This document shows, piece after piece, positions 49,433 to 58,536 of a stretch of 64,000 bases of DNA. A program made the translations under genes and the position numbers. Position 1 is the first letter of the stretch; every line of letters begins with the position of its first letter. The stretch is from Halalkalibacter sp. APA_J-10(15) (GTDB taxonomy: Bacteria > Bacillota > Bacilli > Bacillales > Bacillaceae_D): positions 62,001-126,000 of the forward strand of contig NZ_JALKEV010000011.1 in NCBI RefSeq assembly GCF_023017105.1, read 5' to 3'. The notes below the pieces were generated by a model. The model did not search any database. It worked only from the letters and a program-made list of their open reading frames with translations, and was not told the origin of the DNA.

Positions 49433-50541
49433 TTGCGTGTTTGAAAATCAACCGATGGATAATAAGCATCCTTAACGAGCGTATTCGGACCAAGACATTG
49501 TACGGCAGGGCAATGACAGTGGAGCGATTGTGCAAGTGCTGATTTAAGCCATGTGTCGTAAGAATCTTGCAGACGTGTATGCTGGATGTTCCCAAGGGAC
49601 GGCCCTTCATCACCGAAGTCAGTAACGATCACACTTCCATCAAAAATATTCACATTTAAACGTGAACGACCATCTGGGTCATTTCGCACCGTGACATTCC
49701 TTGCATCATAAAGTCTCTTTAAAAGGTGTAGATCTTGCTCCTGCTCATTACATGGATAAAACGGTAACGTACCGAATAACATCCAGACGTCTTCATGACG
49801 TGTGTCAAGTAAGCGATGAATACCAGCGCGAATATCATCAAGAGAAGCGACCTCTAATGCACTTGCAAAGTCACTTGGGTACATAGGGTGAACTTCATGA
49901 CGTTGACAGCCCATTTCAACGATTTTCTCATGGATTTTTTCAAGGTGAGGGAGTGTTCGTTTATTAATCATCGTTTCCGCTGAGACGAGTACGCCTTCAC
50001 TTGTTAGTGCTTTTGCATTTTCAATCATTCGATTATAAAGATTCTCTCGTTGCTCAAAGGTTGGCTTGCGTTCCATGACAGCAAAGCCAATTGAAGCAAA
50101 ATCATCAACACTCCCATAATTATAGGATATATGCAGAACGTCTAAATAAGGAATGATCTTTTTATATCGTTTTAAATCAAGGGTTAAATTCGAATTGATT
50201 TGCGTACGAATTCCACGTTCATGTGCATATTTGAGAAGTGGTACGACATATTGATCGACCGATTTCATCGAAAGCATCGGCTCTCCACCTGTTATGCTAA
50301 TGGAGCGAAGCGTTGGAATCTCATCAAGCCTTTTAATTAACAAATTTAAAGGAAGTGGATCGGGATCCTTCGTCTGCAATGTATAACCAACAGCACAATG
50401 CTCACAGCGCATATTGCATAAGGTTGTTGTTGTAAATTCAATGTTTGTTAAGGCCATTTTGCCGTATTCTTTTATATCTTCATACGCCTCCCACGGATCA
50501 TGGTTAGGCGTAATCGCTTGTTTCGTATGTATCACTACCAT
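49417..50541 (-). CDS. yfkAB: Radical SAM protein YfkAB (CxCxxxxC motif)
   Basis: 374 aa from ATG 50541 with AAAGGAG upstream; a longer frame to 50718 lacks a ribosome site. The radical-SAM cluster motif CNMRCEHC (Cys42, Cys46, Cys49) is followed by SITGGEPMLS. The C-terminal CHCPAVQC is the CxCxxxxC auxiliary motif that names the YfkAB group. In B. subtilis the gene was annotated as two (yfkA, yfkB); here it is one intact frame. Reaction unknown; a modification of a peptide or nucleotide by radical chemistry is family-based inference. Confidence 0.92.
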   Translation of the reverse strand: MVVIHTKQAITPNHDPWEAYEDIKEYGKMALTNIEFTTTTLCNMRCEHCAVGYTLQTKDPDPLPLNLLIKRLDEIPTLRSISITGGEPMLSMKSVDQYVVPLLKYAHERGIRTQINSNLTLDLKRYKKIIPYLDVLHISYNYGSVDDFASIGFAVMERKPTFEQRENLYNRMIENAKALTSEGVLVSAETMINKRTLPHLEKIHEKIVEMGCQRHEVHPMYPSDFASALEVASLDDIRAGIHRLLDTRHEDVWMLFGTLPFYPCNEQEQDLHLLKRLYDARNVTVRNDPDGRSRLNVNIFDGSVIVTDFGDEGPSLGNIQHTRLQDSYDTWLKSALAQSLHCHCPAVQCLGPNTLVKDAYYPSVDFQTRKSNIQ

Positions 50542-50670
50542 CGTGCTCCTTTCCACTCTAATCATAACGTAAAACAAGAGATATGACGAGTGGTAGACAA
50601 AGGGTGATTGTTTCAAGAGTCTATGTTTGTTACAATTTAAAAGAATTTGAGCGAATAGAGGAGAGAAAGC

Positions 50671-50856
50671 ATGAAACAAGAAGGAAAGCAAATGGACGAG
50701 TTGCACGAGAGACTTCACACGGTTTTACATGTATTAGATGAGATTGATCCAGAAGAGGCAGGTGTGAAGGAAATTGATCGCGTGCTTGCAATGTTAGATG
50801 ATATTGAAGAAAAGTGTAAGCAATTTCGCAAAGGCTGGCAACAAAAAGGAGAATAA
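50671..50856 (+). CDS. SE1561-family small protein
   Basis: 61 aa, helical and acidic: LHERLHTVLHVLDEIDPEEA, then VKEIDRVLAMLDDIEEKCKQ and a final FRKGW. The (L)DxIDPExAxxxDIDRLLxMLDDLExK pattern is that of the SE1561 family, of unknown function. GAGAGGAGAG before ATG 50671. It lies 4 nt before a histidine phosphatase gene, so the two are translated from one transcript. Confidence 0.78.
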   Translation: MKQEGKQMDELHERLHTVLHVLDEIDPEEAGVKEIDRVLAMLDDIEEKCKQFRKGWQQKGE

Positions 50857-50860
50857 ATAG

Positions 50861-51496
50861 ATGAAGCTGTACTTGATTCGACATGGTGAATCAGAGGGGA
50901 ATTCTTTAGGAAGAATCCAAGGTCAGGAAGAATACCATTTAACGGTCAACGGACGAAAGCAAGCGGAGTTGGTTGGACGCTATATAAAAGAAAAGCACAT
51001 TGCTCATTTGTATAGTAGTGACTTAATTCGAGCGTGGGATACAGCATCGCTCATTTCTAATCATATCGATGTGAAACCAGTGAAAGCTCAAGATGTTCGT
51101 GAAATTCATTTAGGTCCATTACAAAATTTAACGCGGACCGAGATTTATGAGAAGTATCCCGATGTTATTGAGACGTCAATTATTTTATCAGGAATCGAAG
51201 GGACAGAATCAGCTCAGTCGATTACAGATCGATGTCGCCACTTTCTCTCAGAGATGCTCAAGAAGCATATGAATGAACATGTTGCGGTTGTCTCACATGG
51301 CGGATTTCTAAGTATCTTTTTAATGTATATTATTGTTGGTGATCAATGGCCGAAGCATAAGCGTCCATTTCAATTGTCGAATACGAGTGTGACAAGTATT
51401 GAATGGCGAGAAGGAAAGTATTCACCTCTTATTCATTATACGAACAAAACCGATCACCTGCTCATGAATGAAACAAGTGGTAAGGGGCTTTTGTAA
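50861..51496 (+). CDS. Histidine phosphatase family protein
   Basis: 211 aa phosphoglycerate-mutase-like phosphatase. Catalytic motif RHGESEGN (His8) at the N-terminus, YSSDLIRAWDTA with the second Arg, acidic residue in REIHLGPLQ, and the second catalytic His in VAVVSHGGFL. The substrate is unknown; family members dephosphorylate sugar phosphates, nucleotides or phosphoserine. Start 4 nt after the SE1561 gene. Ends at a hairpin terminator. Confidence 0.9.
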   Translation: MKLYLIRHGESEGNSLGRIQGQEEYHLTVNGRKQAELVGRYIKEKHIAHLYSSDLIRAWDTASLISNHIDVKPVKAQDVREIHLGPLQNLTRTEIYEKYPDVIETSIILSGIEGTESAQSITDRCRHFLSEMLKKHMNEHVAVVSHGGFLSIFLMYIIVGDQWPKHKRPFQLSNTSVTSIEWREGKYSPLIHYTNKTDHLLMNETSGKGLL

Positions 51497-51514
51497 GAGA
51501 GCTGGGGAATATGA

Positions 51515-51548
51515 AGGACATTGAAAAGTGAATGTTTTCAATGTCCTC
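51515..51548 (+). terminator. Terminator after the phosphatase gene
   Basis: AGGACATTGAAAA and TTTTCAATGTCCT form a near-perfect 12-13 bp stem around GTGAATG. Same stem family as 21822-21866. Confidence 0.75.
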
Positions 51549-51635
51549 ATGTCTATTCCTTTTTCTTTTCTTTCATAGGCTTCTCGCTTTATAATAGAGG
51601 ATAGTAAGAACTTTATAGATGGAAAGGGAGATCTG

Positions 51636-53183
51636 ATGATGGGTATGGAGAAGCTTCAGGAGAGTATGTATAAGCTAATTGTGGAAACGTCTACAAATCT
51701 ACCAAATGATGTGCGACGTGCGATTGTAGCAGCAAAGGCAAAAGAGAATGCGGGAACTCGTGCTGCACTTTCTTTGAAAACGATAACAGATAATATTAGT
51801 ATGGCGGATGAGAACATCTCACCGATTTGTCAGGATACGGGGATGCCTACATTTGAGGTTAAAGTACCTGTAGGTGTCAATCAAATTGAAATGAAAAAAG
51901 CAATCTATGCAGCGATTGAACAGGCGACAGCTGACGGGAAGCTACGACCGAATTCAGTCGATTCATTAACAGGAAAAAATAGTGGTAATAACCTTGGTGG
52001 TGGTACGCCTGTTATTCATTTTGAGCAATGGGAAAAGGAAGTTATTGATGTTCGCCTTATTCTTAAAGGTGGTGGCTGTGAGAACAAAAATGTTCAATAC
52101 AGCTTGCCACAAGAATTAGAAGGATTAGGTCGTGCCGGTCGTGATTTAGATGGTATTCGTAAATGTATTATGCACTCGGTCTATCAAGCGCAAGGACAAG
52201 GCTGTAGTGCAGGATTTATTGGAGTCGGTATCGGAGGAGATCGTACGACAAGCTACTCATTGGCAAAGGAGCAGTTGTTCCGTACAGTCGATGACGTGAA
52301 TGAAAATGAAGATTTACGCAAGCTAGAAGAATATGTGTTAGATAATGCCAACAAGCTTGGTATTGGAACGATGGGCTTTGGTGGAGAAGCGACGCTGTTA
52401 GGCTGTAAGATCGGTGCGATGAATCGTTTACCAGCAAGCTTCTTCGTATCGGTAGCATACAATTGCTGGGCGTATCGCCGGTTAGGTGTTGTGTTAGATC
52501 AACAATCAGGCGATATTGTTGATTGGTTGTATAAGGATGACGAAACGGTTGATTTGGAACAAGCGTCAAAAGAAGTTGCTGTAGCAGAAGCGACGGATGA
52601 GGTTCGTGAGGTCGTACTAGAAGCACCTATTACTGAGGAACAAATTCGTGAGCTGAAAGTAGGAGATGTCGTTGTTATTAATGGCATGATGCACACAGGA
52701 AGAGATGCGATTCATCATCATCTAATGGAACATGACGCGCCAATTGATCTTAATGGACAAATTATTTATCATTGTGGTCCAGTTATGATGAAGGACGACG
52801 AGGAAAACTGGCACGTTAAGGCGGCAGGTCCGACGACAAGTATTCGTGAAGAACCGTACCAAGGAGATATTATGAAAAAATTTGGTATCCGTGCGGTTAT
52901 CGGAAAAGGTGGTATGGGACCAAAAACGTTGAAGGCACTTGGAGAGCATGGAGGCGTTTATTTAAATGCGATCGGCGGTGCAGCACAATACTATGCAGAC
53001 TGTATTAAGGAAGTAAAAGGTGTTGACCTAATGGAATTTGGTATTCCAGAAGCAATGTGGCACCTTGAAGTAGAAGGCTTTGCAGCGATTGTCACAATGG
53101 ATTCACATGGAAACAGCTTACATGCTGATGTCGATAAGACGTCATTAGAGAAGCTTGAACAGTTTAAAGAGCGAGTGTTTTAA
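51636..53183 (+). CDS. fumA: Class I fumarate hydratase (4Fe-4S)
   Basis: Interconverts fumarate and malate in the TCA cycle. 515 aa, with alpha (about 1-285) and beta (about 325-515) domains fused, as in FumA/FumB. Cluster cysteines: SPICQDTGMPTF, KGGGCENKN and the Cys in GFGGEATLLGCKIG. Beta domain: VVINGMMHTGRDAIHHHL, YHCGPVM and GKGGMGPKTLKAL. Many Bacillus use the iron-free class II FumC; a class I enzyme is oxygen-sensitive, which is a noteworthy choice. AAAGGGAG precedes ATG. Confidence 0.92.
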   Translation: MMGMEKLQESMYKLIVETSTNLPNDVRRAIVAAKAKENAGTRAALSLKTITDNISMADENISPICQDTGMPTFEVKVPVGVNQIEMKKAIYAAIEQATADGKLRPNSVDSLTGKNSGNNLGGGTPVIHFEQWEKEVIDVRLILKGGGCENKNVQYSLPQELEGLGRAGRDLDGIRKCIMHSVYQAQGQGCSAGFIGVGIGGDRTTSYSLAKEQLFRTVDDVNENEDLRKLEEYVLDNANKLGIGTMGFGGEATLLGCKIGAMNRLPASFFVSVAYNCWAYRRLGVVLDQQSGDIVDWLYKDDETVDLEQASKEVAVAEATDEVREVVLEAPITEEQIRELKVGDVVVINGMMHTGRDAIHHHLMEHDAPIDLNGQIIYHCGPVMMKDDEENWHVKAAGPTTSIREEPYQGDIMKKFGIRAVIGKGGMGPKTLKALGEHGGVYLNAIGGAAQYYADCIKEVKGVDLMEFGIPEAMWHLEVEGFAAIVTMDSHGNSLHADVDKTSLEKLEQFKERVF

Positions 53184-53470
53184 CGATAAGTATAGGTTGA
53201 ATAAGAGGTGCTCCTGATGGGGCATTTCTTTTTTGTTATAAGAGCAAAATAAGACCAGAATAAGGAATTAAGGCATAAATAGAGAAATGAGAAACCGTAA
53301 TGATGTGAAATAGAGAGAATAGAGGAATGATGAACCGACTATTAGAGTGTGCTGTCTGAGGAGTAATTTTAATGGTTCTTCTTTTGAGTGGAACGCTTTG
53401 TCTAGTCTCAGCTTTAATACATAAAGAATGAGCAGGAATGGCACTATAAAAGAAAAAAGGAGTTGAAAGC
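53184..53470. other. Gap without gene, degenerate AGAGGAATGA-type repeats
   Basis: 287 bp with no supported frame. Contains loosely repeated units such as AATAGAGAAATGAGAAACC and AATAGAGGAATGATGAACC. Similar units (AATAGCGGAATGAGAATTAC, TTAGAGGAATGAGGATTAC) occur at 54435-54510, on the other side of pdaA. Confidence 0.5.
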
Positions 53471-54268
53471 ATGGAAAAGAGATTGTTCGTTATCGTGCTT
53501 AGTTTTCTGTTCATTTGTGTTCTCACTCCATATGCTTTTGCCTATGAAGAGACGATCTACAATTGGAGTTATAAACCAGAAAAGGATCAAAAACCTGTAA
53601 CAACAGAGACTCATTACATAGAGTTGCTTGAACAAACAGGTGGTTTTTTTATCGGTGATACGAGTCAGAAAGAGTTGTATTTAACGTTTGATAACGGCTA
53701 CGAAAATGGGTATACCGAGGTCATATTAGATGTATTGAAGGAAAAACAAGTACCAGCAGCCTTTTTTGTGACGGGGCATTATTTAGAGGATGCTTCAGAT
53801 CTTGTCATTAGAATGGCTGAGGAGGGGCACATTGTTGGAAACCATTCTTGGTATCACCCAAGCTTACCAAAGGTTGGCGATGGACGACTTTTTAATGAAT
53901 TGAATAACGTAAAGGAACGGTTTACGGAGCTAACAGGCGTCAAGGAGATGCACTATTTACGTCCGCCTAGAGGAGAGTTTAGTGAACGTTCTCTCACACT
54001 TTCGCAAAAGTTGGGCTATACAAACGTATTCTGGTCGGTGGCCTATAAAGATTGGGAGATTGACAAGCAAAAGGGGGAAGATTATGCCTATGAACAAATT
54101 ATGAAACGAATCCATCCAGGGGCAATTATGCTCATCCATTCCGTTTCAAGCGACAATGCTAAAGCATTACCACGAGTCATTGATGACCTAAGGGAACAAG
54201 GGTATGTCTTTAAAAGCTTGGATGATCTCATGCTGCAGAAGCAGCTTGAGACATTACCGTTTCCTTGA
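53471..54268 (+). CDS. pdaA: Delta-lactam-biosynthetic de-N-acetylase PdaA
   Basis: Removes the N-acetyl group of MurNAc so that muramic delta-lactam can form in the spore cortex. 265 aa: signal peptide (1-24, VLTPYAFAY), then a NodB-type polysaccharide deacetylase domain. Motifs: LTFDNGYENGY (Asp74, with Asn in place of the second Asp, as characteristic of PdaA), GNHSWYHPS (His124, His128), RPPRGEFSE, and AIMLIHSVS near the end. Length equals B. subtilis PdaA. AAAAGGAG before ATG. Evidence that the organism sporulates. Confidence 0.94.
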   Translation: MEKRLFVIVLSFLFICVLTPYAFAYEETIYNWSYKPEKDQKPVTTETHYIELLEQTGGFFIGDTSQKELYLTFDNGYENGYTEVILDVLKEKQVPAAFFVTGHYLEDASDLVIRMAEEGHIVGNHSWYHPSLPKVGDGRLFNELNNVKERFTELTGVKEMHYLRPPRGEFSERSLTLSQKLGYTNVFWSVAYKDWEIDKQKGEDYAYEQIMKRIHPGAIMLIHSVSSDNAKALPRVIDDLREQGYVFKSLDDLMLQKQLETLPFP

Positions 54269-54312
54269 AGAAGCTAAGGAGAGTCAAAGAAAAAGAGCAT
54301 CGGATTCTAATT

Positions 54313-54341
54313 ATTATATCGGTCGTCATTCCGATAATTTT
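54313..54341 (+). terminator. Possible terminator after pdaA
   Basis: ATTATATCGG pairs with CCGATAAT around TCGTCATT and is followed by TTTGG. Confidence 0.5.
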
Positions 54342-54621
54342 GGAAAAACCGAAAGGGATCGCAAATCACGTGCTCCTCTATACGGTTCCTCATTCCTCTA
54401 TTTGAGCTAAATGAGTTCAAAAGGAGTCATAAAAGCCAAAATAGCGGAATGAGAATTACATTTTCATTTTAGAATGCGATTTTTCTCTGAATTAGAGGAA
54501 TGAGGATTACTTTTGTTGGTACTTTGCAAGTAGTTTCGCAAAAGCTGTCGTTTACGCTCGATACACACAAAACCATTTTCATTAATATTTAATTCTATTA
54601 ACGGCTTCGCATAACGCTTTT
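54342..54621. other. Gap without gene after pdaA
   Basis: Part of a 405-bp gap. Holds two AGAGGAATGAG-like units (about 54443 and 54497) and the fragment GGCTTCGCATAACGCTTTTAA, reminiscent of repeat tails elsewhere in the window. No coding frame supported. Confidence 0.45.
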
Positions 54622-54670
54622 AAGGGCACGAAAAAAATTAAAACCCAAACTTTTTCAGTGCCCTTTTTCT
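54622..54670. terminator. Bidirectional hairpin (family 3) after the GAF gene
   Basis: AAGGGCACGAAAAAAATT pairs with AACTTTTTCAGTGCCCTT. On the minus strand it follows the GAF-protein stop codon directly. Confidence 0.7.
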
Positions 54671-54673
54671 TAT

Positions 54674-55036
54674 TTAATTGGCAAAGCTTTCTTGACCGAT
54701 TGCTGTAGCGATGGTCTCAAGCGTACTAACATCTGTTACATCAAATGCGATTGGCTGGCGACTTCTTACGATGAGCATGCCGATTTCCTCATCAGACGAA
54801 TTGGTTATAGGGAATTTTAGTTCTCCGTTACATTCCCATTTTAAATCATCTTCAAAGGACGAAGCGGCGACAAGCTTATGATCGAGCTGCTCGTAAATAT
54901 AGATTCCGGCCCAATCAATGTACAGAACTTGCTCGACTAAGCTTTCCACTGTTTTCTCAAAAATAGTTTGCATACTTTCCTTCTTATAAACTTGTGCCAT
55001 AATTTGTAATGAGGCAATATCTGTAGGTATTGACAC
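54674..55036 (-). CDS. GAF-domain protein
   Basis: 120 aa from a GTG start with AAGGAGAG upstream. Single small GAF domain: MQTIFEKTVESLVEQVLYID, WAGIYIYEQLDHKLVAASS, EIGMLIVRSRQPIAFDVTD, VSTLETIATAIGQ. It has only one cysteine (KWECNGEL), so the three-cysteine free-methionine-sulfoxide reductase (YtsP) is ruled out. Ligand unknown; it is probably a sensor or regulatory partner. Stand-alone gene opposite to its neighbours. Confidence 0.78.
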   Translation of the reverse strand: MSIPTDIASLQIMAQVYKKESMQTIFEKTVESLVEQVLYIDWAGIYIYEQLDHKLVAASSFEDDLKWECNGELKFPITNSSDEEIGMLIVRSRQPIAFDVTDVSTLETIATAIGQESFAN

Positions 55037-55400
55037 GTTATCTCTCCTTTATTTGTTTCTGCTGTATCTATTTTATCAGAGGTAAAGAGGAAAGAGGTCT
55101 AGTAAGTTTAGGAAGATTTCGTAGATATATAGAAAGTGGCACCTTTCTGTAGAAGAAAAGTAAACTGAGTTCATAGAAAATTGGAAGGATTTCATTCCTA
55201 GCTCTTAGCGGAACTGTGCACCAAACAGGAGATAGATGCAGGATTGTGAGAGTATAGAGGAGAAATGTGCATCAAACCGGAGATAGGTGCAGGCTTAAGT
55301 TAATATCATGCTCTTTTCATTTGACCTATGCTGATAGCTTTAAATGATGTCGACTTCTTATGCTATAATAAGAAGAATTGTGTGATCGGAGTTGAGTAGG
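55037..55400. other. Gap with a degenerate direct repeat
   Basis: 364 bp, no gene supported. Two imperfect 28-bp direct repeats begin at 55215 (TGTGCACCAAACAGGAGATA...) and 55266 (TGTGCATCAAACCGGAGATA...), 51 bp apart. A likely -10 TATAAT (55371-55376) lies before yfjO. Confidence 0.55.
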
Positions 55401-56804
55401 ATGAAGAGACATGGACAAAGTCAAAACATAAAGTCTAATCAAATGGAAAAAGGGCAGAAGTTTCCGTTAACGATTAAACGACTTGGGATTAATGGAGAAG
55501 GTGTCGGCTATTTCAAGAAGCAGGTTGTGTTTGTAAGAGGCGCGCTACCTGGTGAGGAGGTAGTTGCAGAGGCTGAGGTGATTCATCCTCGTTATACTGA
55601 GGCAAAAGTATTAAAAACAAGGAAAAAATCAAGTGAACGCATTGATCCGCCCTGTCCCGTCTATGAAAAATGTGGAGGCTGTCAGCTGCAGCATATGAAT
55701 TATGAGGCGACATTAGCAGAAAAACGTAGTATTGTCATACAAGCGTTTGAGCGTCATACAAAGCTGAATATCGATAAGCTGAACATTCAACCGACGATTG
55801 GAATGGACAACCCTTGGCATTATCGAAATAAAAGTCAAATGCAGGTGAAAAAGGAGGGACAATTCGTAAGAGCGGGTCTATATGCACGAAACTCTCACGA
55901 GCTTGTTGATTTGTCTGAGTGTCCTGTCCAGCATGAAGCGATTAATCGTGTGACTAAAGTTGTAAAGCAAATTTTAACAGATTTAAACGTATCGATTTAT
56001 GATGAGCGCAAGCATAAAGGAGCGATCCGTTCGGTCGTGTCACGAGTAGCGTTTGAGACAGGAGAGATTCAAGTCGTTCTCGTGACGAAAACGAATGACT
56101 TACCGAGGCAAGAAGCAATCATTGCGGAAATCAATCAGCGCTTACCCGAAGTGAAATCAATTGTTCACAATGTGAATGAAAAGAAAACATCGCTCATCTT
56201 CGGTGATCGAACGACGGTTATTTCTGGAAATCGAGCGATTGTTGAGACATTAGGCTCTACATCGTTTGTGCTATCAGCACGAGCGTTCTTCCAGCTGAAT
56301 CCGCTTCAAACGGAAAAGCTATACAACAAAGTAAAGGAAGTTGGAGCGTTCACCGGTAAAGAAAAAGTAGTTGATGCGTACTGTGGGGTTGGAACGATTG
56401 GGTTATGGATTGCCGATCAAGCTGCTGAAGTGAGAGGAATGGATGTCATAGCTGAGGCGATTGAGGATGCAAAAACGAATGCACAGGAAAATGGATGTAA
56501 TCATTTGACGTATGAAGTAGGGAAAGCGGAGAATTTACTACCTAAGTGGATTAAGCAAGGTTGGAAGCCTGATGTGATCATCGTCGATCCACCGAGAGTA
56601 GGCTGTGACAAGCAGCTTCTGCAAACGATTAAGAAGGTAAAACCGAAAAAGGTGATATACGTCTCCTGTAACCCTGCGACATTAGCGAAGGATGTTGAGG
56701 AGCTACGCAAAGAGAGCTATGCAGTGAAGTCGATTCAGCCAGTTGATATGTTTCCGTGGACGGCACAGGTTGAAAATGTTGCGGTGTTGGAATTGAATAC
56801 GTAA
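55401..56804 (+). CDS. yfjO: 23S rRNA (uracil-5-)-methyltransferase family protein (YfjO/RlmD-like)
   Basis: SAM-dependent RNA m5U methyltransferase, 467 aa. I prefer ATG 55401, 9 nt after GGAG; a TTG at 55392 is too close to that site. TRAM RNA-binding domain (about 20-75: [16 protein letters not shown]), iron-sulfur cysteines Cys85, Cys91, Cys94 in [11 protein letters not shown] with a fourth in SECPVQH, SAM motif [14 protein letters not shown], and catalytic Cys in [12 protein letters not shown]. Near pdaA and the yfk genes, as yfjO is in B. subtilis. The precise uridine target cannot be deduced. Confidence 0.9.
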   Translation: MKRHGQSQNIKSNQMEKGQKFPLTIKRLGINGEGVGYFKKQVVFVRGALPGEEVVAEAEVIHPRYTEAKVLKTRKKSSERIDPPCPVYEKCGGCQLQHMNYEATLAEKRSIVIQAFERHTKLNIDKLNIQPTIGMDNPWHYRNKSQMQVKKEGQFVRAGLYARNSHELVDLSECPVQHEAINRVTKVVKQILTDLNVSIYDERKHKGAIRSVVSRVAFETGEIQVVLVTKTNDLPRQEAIIAEINQRLPEVKSIVHNVNEKKTSLIFGDRTTVISGNRAIVETLGSTSFVLSARAFFQLNPLQTEKLYNKVKEVGAFTGKEKVVDAYCGVGTIGLWIADQAAEVRGMDVIAEAIEDAKTNAQENGCNHLTYEVGKAENLLPKWIKQGWKPDVIIVDPPRVGCDKQLLQTIKKVKPKKVIYVSCNPATLAKDVEELRKESYAVKSIQPVDMFPWTAQVENVAVLELNT

Positions 56805-56990
56805 CGAATGAATAGAGATGTCATTGAGGAATCTTATAAAAAACAAAAGGATAAGTACGTTCTAAAGGCATGCAAGAGGTTTTAATATCGACATGTTGTT
56901 CTTTGTCTTGCAAAAGGTAAAAAAAACGAATGATATGACTAAAGGATAATGTGAGTTCCAATTTATTTTGCTCTCACCTAATAGATCAAA

Positions 56991-58097
56991 TCAATGCTGA
57001 TGATCTTCATGTCTGTTTACATCATTTGGTGTATGGTTTTCTGGTAAATGAGTGGTTGAAAGCGTTCCAGCGATAATGACAATGATCCATAATATAACGA
57101 TCTCTAGTCGGAGAATATATACAAATTTTTTAAGTTGGTTAATTTTATCTTGTTGTTGTTCTATTTTATATAATGATGGTAACCAGATAAAGCGATGAAA
57201 ACTAGCAATCAAAAAAATGACGCTGGTTAGTGCTACTTTCCAGATTAGTAGATTTCCATATGTTGTAGAAACGATCATGTCCCAACTATGTAAGTACGTA
57301 AAACTGATGATGATTCCCGAAAATATGACGATCATAAACATAACTAACGCATATGATGAAAAACGTGTTATACATCTCTGAATAAAAATCAATTTAAGAT
57401 AGGATGGTTCCCGTGAAAAAGTATAAATAATGAAACCAGTTAGTCCGCCACACCAGATGGCTGCTGCACTTAAGTGAATAAAGTGAGAAAGGATGGAGTG
57501 ATAGACGACAGCATGACCGGTTAATGAAAATGTTAGTATGATAGACGATAGCACAATGAGATGAGTCCATTTAGGATATTTTCTTCGTATAACAAAAATC
57601 AAAATACATACTATTAACGGTCGAATCCAAATAAATAATCCCATTAATGTGAAAGCGATAGTTGAAAATATGTTCAAAAATACAACGAGACTAAAAGGAC
57701 TAGCCATAAAAGAATAAGTTAGAAGGAAAAGCTGACTGAAGCTTGTCATCATAAAAATGATACTAACACTAATATAGAATGAGATCTCCATTTTGGGGGT
57801 AAGTGGGTTCTGTAATTGGGGTGGGGTTTTCTCGCCTAAAATCCAATGTATAAAAAAGTAGAACCCAGCTAAACCGATTAACGTCATCGTTTCTATCGCT
57901 TTAACGACTGTAATAAGTTTGTTGATATTAAAAATAGAAACCTCTTCTTCTTTCGTATCGATTTCCTTTTCTGTTCCTACCTCTTCCTTAGCTTGAGGAA
58001 ATGTTTCTTCAATCATAGCATGAGAAAAGACTTGTACTGGTAAACAAAACAAAAATATTAAAAGTATTAAATAAAGGATAAACGAATATCGATTCAA
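56991..58097 (-). CDS. CopD-like copper-resistance membrane protein lacking a full CopC domain
   Basis: 368 aa. Signal-like start (1-25) with SHAMIEETFPQ right after it, which mimics the mature CopC N-terminus (H-A-x-x...P); the remainder of CopC is missing and replaced by an acidic linker (about 40-55). Then about eight membrane helices of the CopD type, including SILSHFIHLSAAAIWCGGL with the conserved His/Trp, and SFHRFIW. The C-terminus is His-rich (NRHEDHQH). YcnJ of B. subtilis has a complete CopC-CopD fusion. Being divergent from a multicopper-oxidase cluster, it may supply or buffer copper for it. It starts 22 nt after the preceding minus-strand gene. Confidence 0.75.
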   Translation of the reverse strand: MNRYSFILYLILLIFLFCLPVQVFSHAMIEETFPQAKEEVGTEKEIDTKEEEVSIFNINKLITVVKAIETMTLIGLAGFYFFIHWILGEKTPPQLQNPLTPKMEISFYISVSIIFMMTSFSQLFLLTYSFMASPFSLVVFLNIFSTIAFTLMGLFIWIRPLIVCILIFVIRRKYPKWTHLIVLSSIILTFSLTGHAVVYHSILSHFIHLSAAAIWCGGLTGFIIYTFSREPSYLKLIFIQRCITRFSSYALVMFMIVIFSGIIISFTYLHSWDMIVSTTYGNLLIWKVALTSVIFLIASFHRFIWLPSLYKIEQQQDKINQLKKFVYILRLEIVILWIIVIIAGTLSTTHLPENHTPNDVNRHEDHQH

Positions 58098-58119
58098 AAC
58101 CTCACCCCATAATCCGAGC

Positions 58120-58536
58120 TTAAGATCTTAATGAGTAACAAAGCATGCCCATTACAATAAAGACAATTATCTGAGCAAAACCAATTAATACCAAACTATG
58201 CTGTGCCATATCACCAATCATAGGTGCCATAATACCACTCATCACACCACTTGTGATCCCCATAATGACCGTTTGATACTCGACTAAGGTACCGAACAAT
58301 ACCCCAATGCCTATTCCAATAATCGTTGTAAAAATCGTTATTTCCGTAAAATGGAAAGGGAAATGATAAATAAGAATCAATCCCGTTACAATTGAGATAA
58401 GCCCCGTTGGTGTCATTGCTAGATTCATCCCTAAATGGTAGCCAATTAGCTTACGTTTGTTATACAAATAGCCAAATGTAATTCCAATCAAAACAAAGTT
58501 CACGTAAAAAAGCAGCCATAAAATGAATGAAGTCAT
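58120..58536 (-). CDS. Small polytopic membrane protein of unknown function
   Basis: 138 aa from ATG 58536 (GGGAGGTG 7 nt upstream); the in-frame extension to 58596 has no ribosome site. About four to five hydrophobic helices: FILWLLFYVNFVLIGITFGYLY, MTPTGLISIVTGLILIYHF, TIFTTIIGIGIGVLFGTLV, MAPMIGDMAQ, LIGFAQIIVFIVMGMLCYSL, with Met-rich segments. Family not recognised. First gene of a two-gene minus-strand unit with the CopD-like gene, divergent from the Mnx-like operon; the Met/His content is compatible with copper handling but not proof. Confidence 0.7.
   Translation of the reverse strand: MTSFILWLLFYVNFVLIGITFGYLYNKRKLIGYHLGMNLAMTPTGLISIVTGLILIYHFPFHFTEITIFTTIIGIGIGVLFGTLVEYQTVIMGITSGVMSGIMAPMIGDMAQHSLVLIGFAQIIVFIVMGMLCYSLRS

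Noticed and set aside
50542-50718. N-terminal extension of YfkAB
   Set aside because: Hydrophobic leader-like frame without a ribosome site; AAAGGAG before ATG 50541 marks the start.
53236-53635. Two minus-strand frames around the start of pdaA
   Set aside because: Overlap pdaA and degenerate repeat DNA; no ribosome sites and no recognisable domains.
55215-55293. Possible CRISPR array
   Set aside because: Only two degenerate units, no spacer series and no cas genes in the window.
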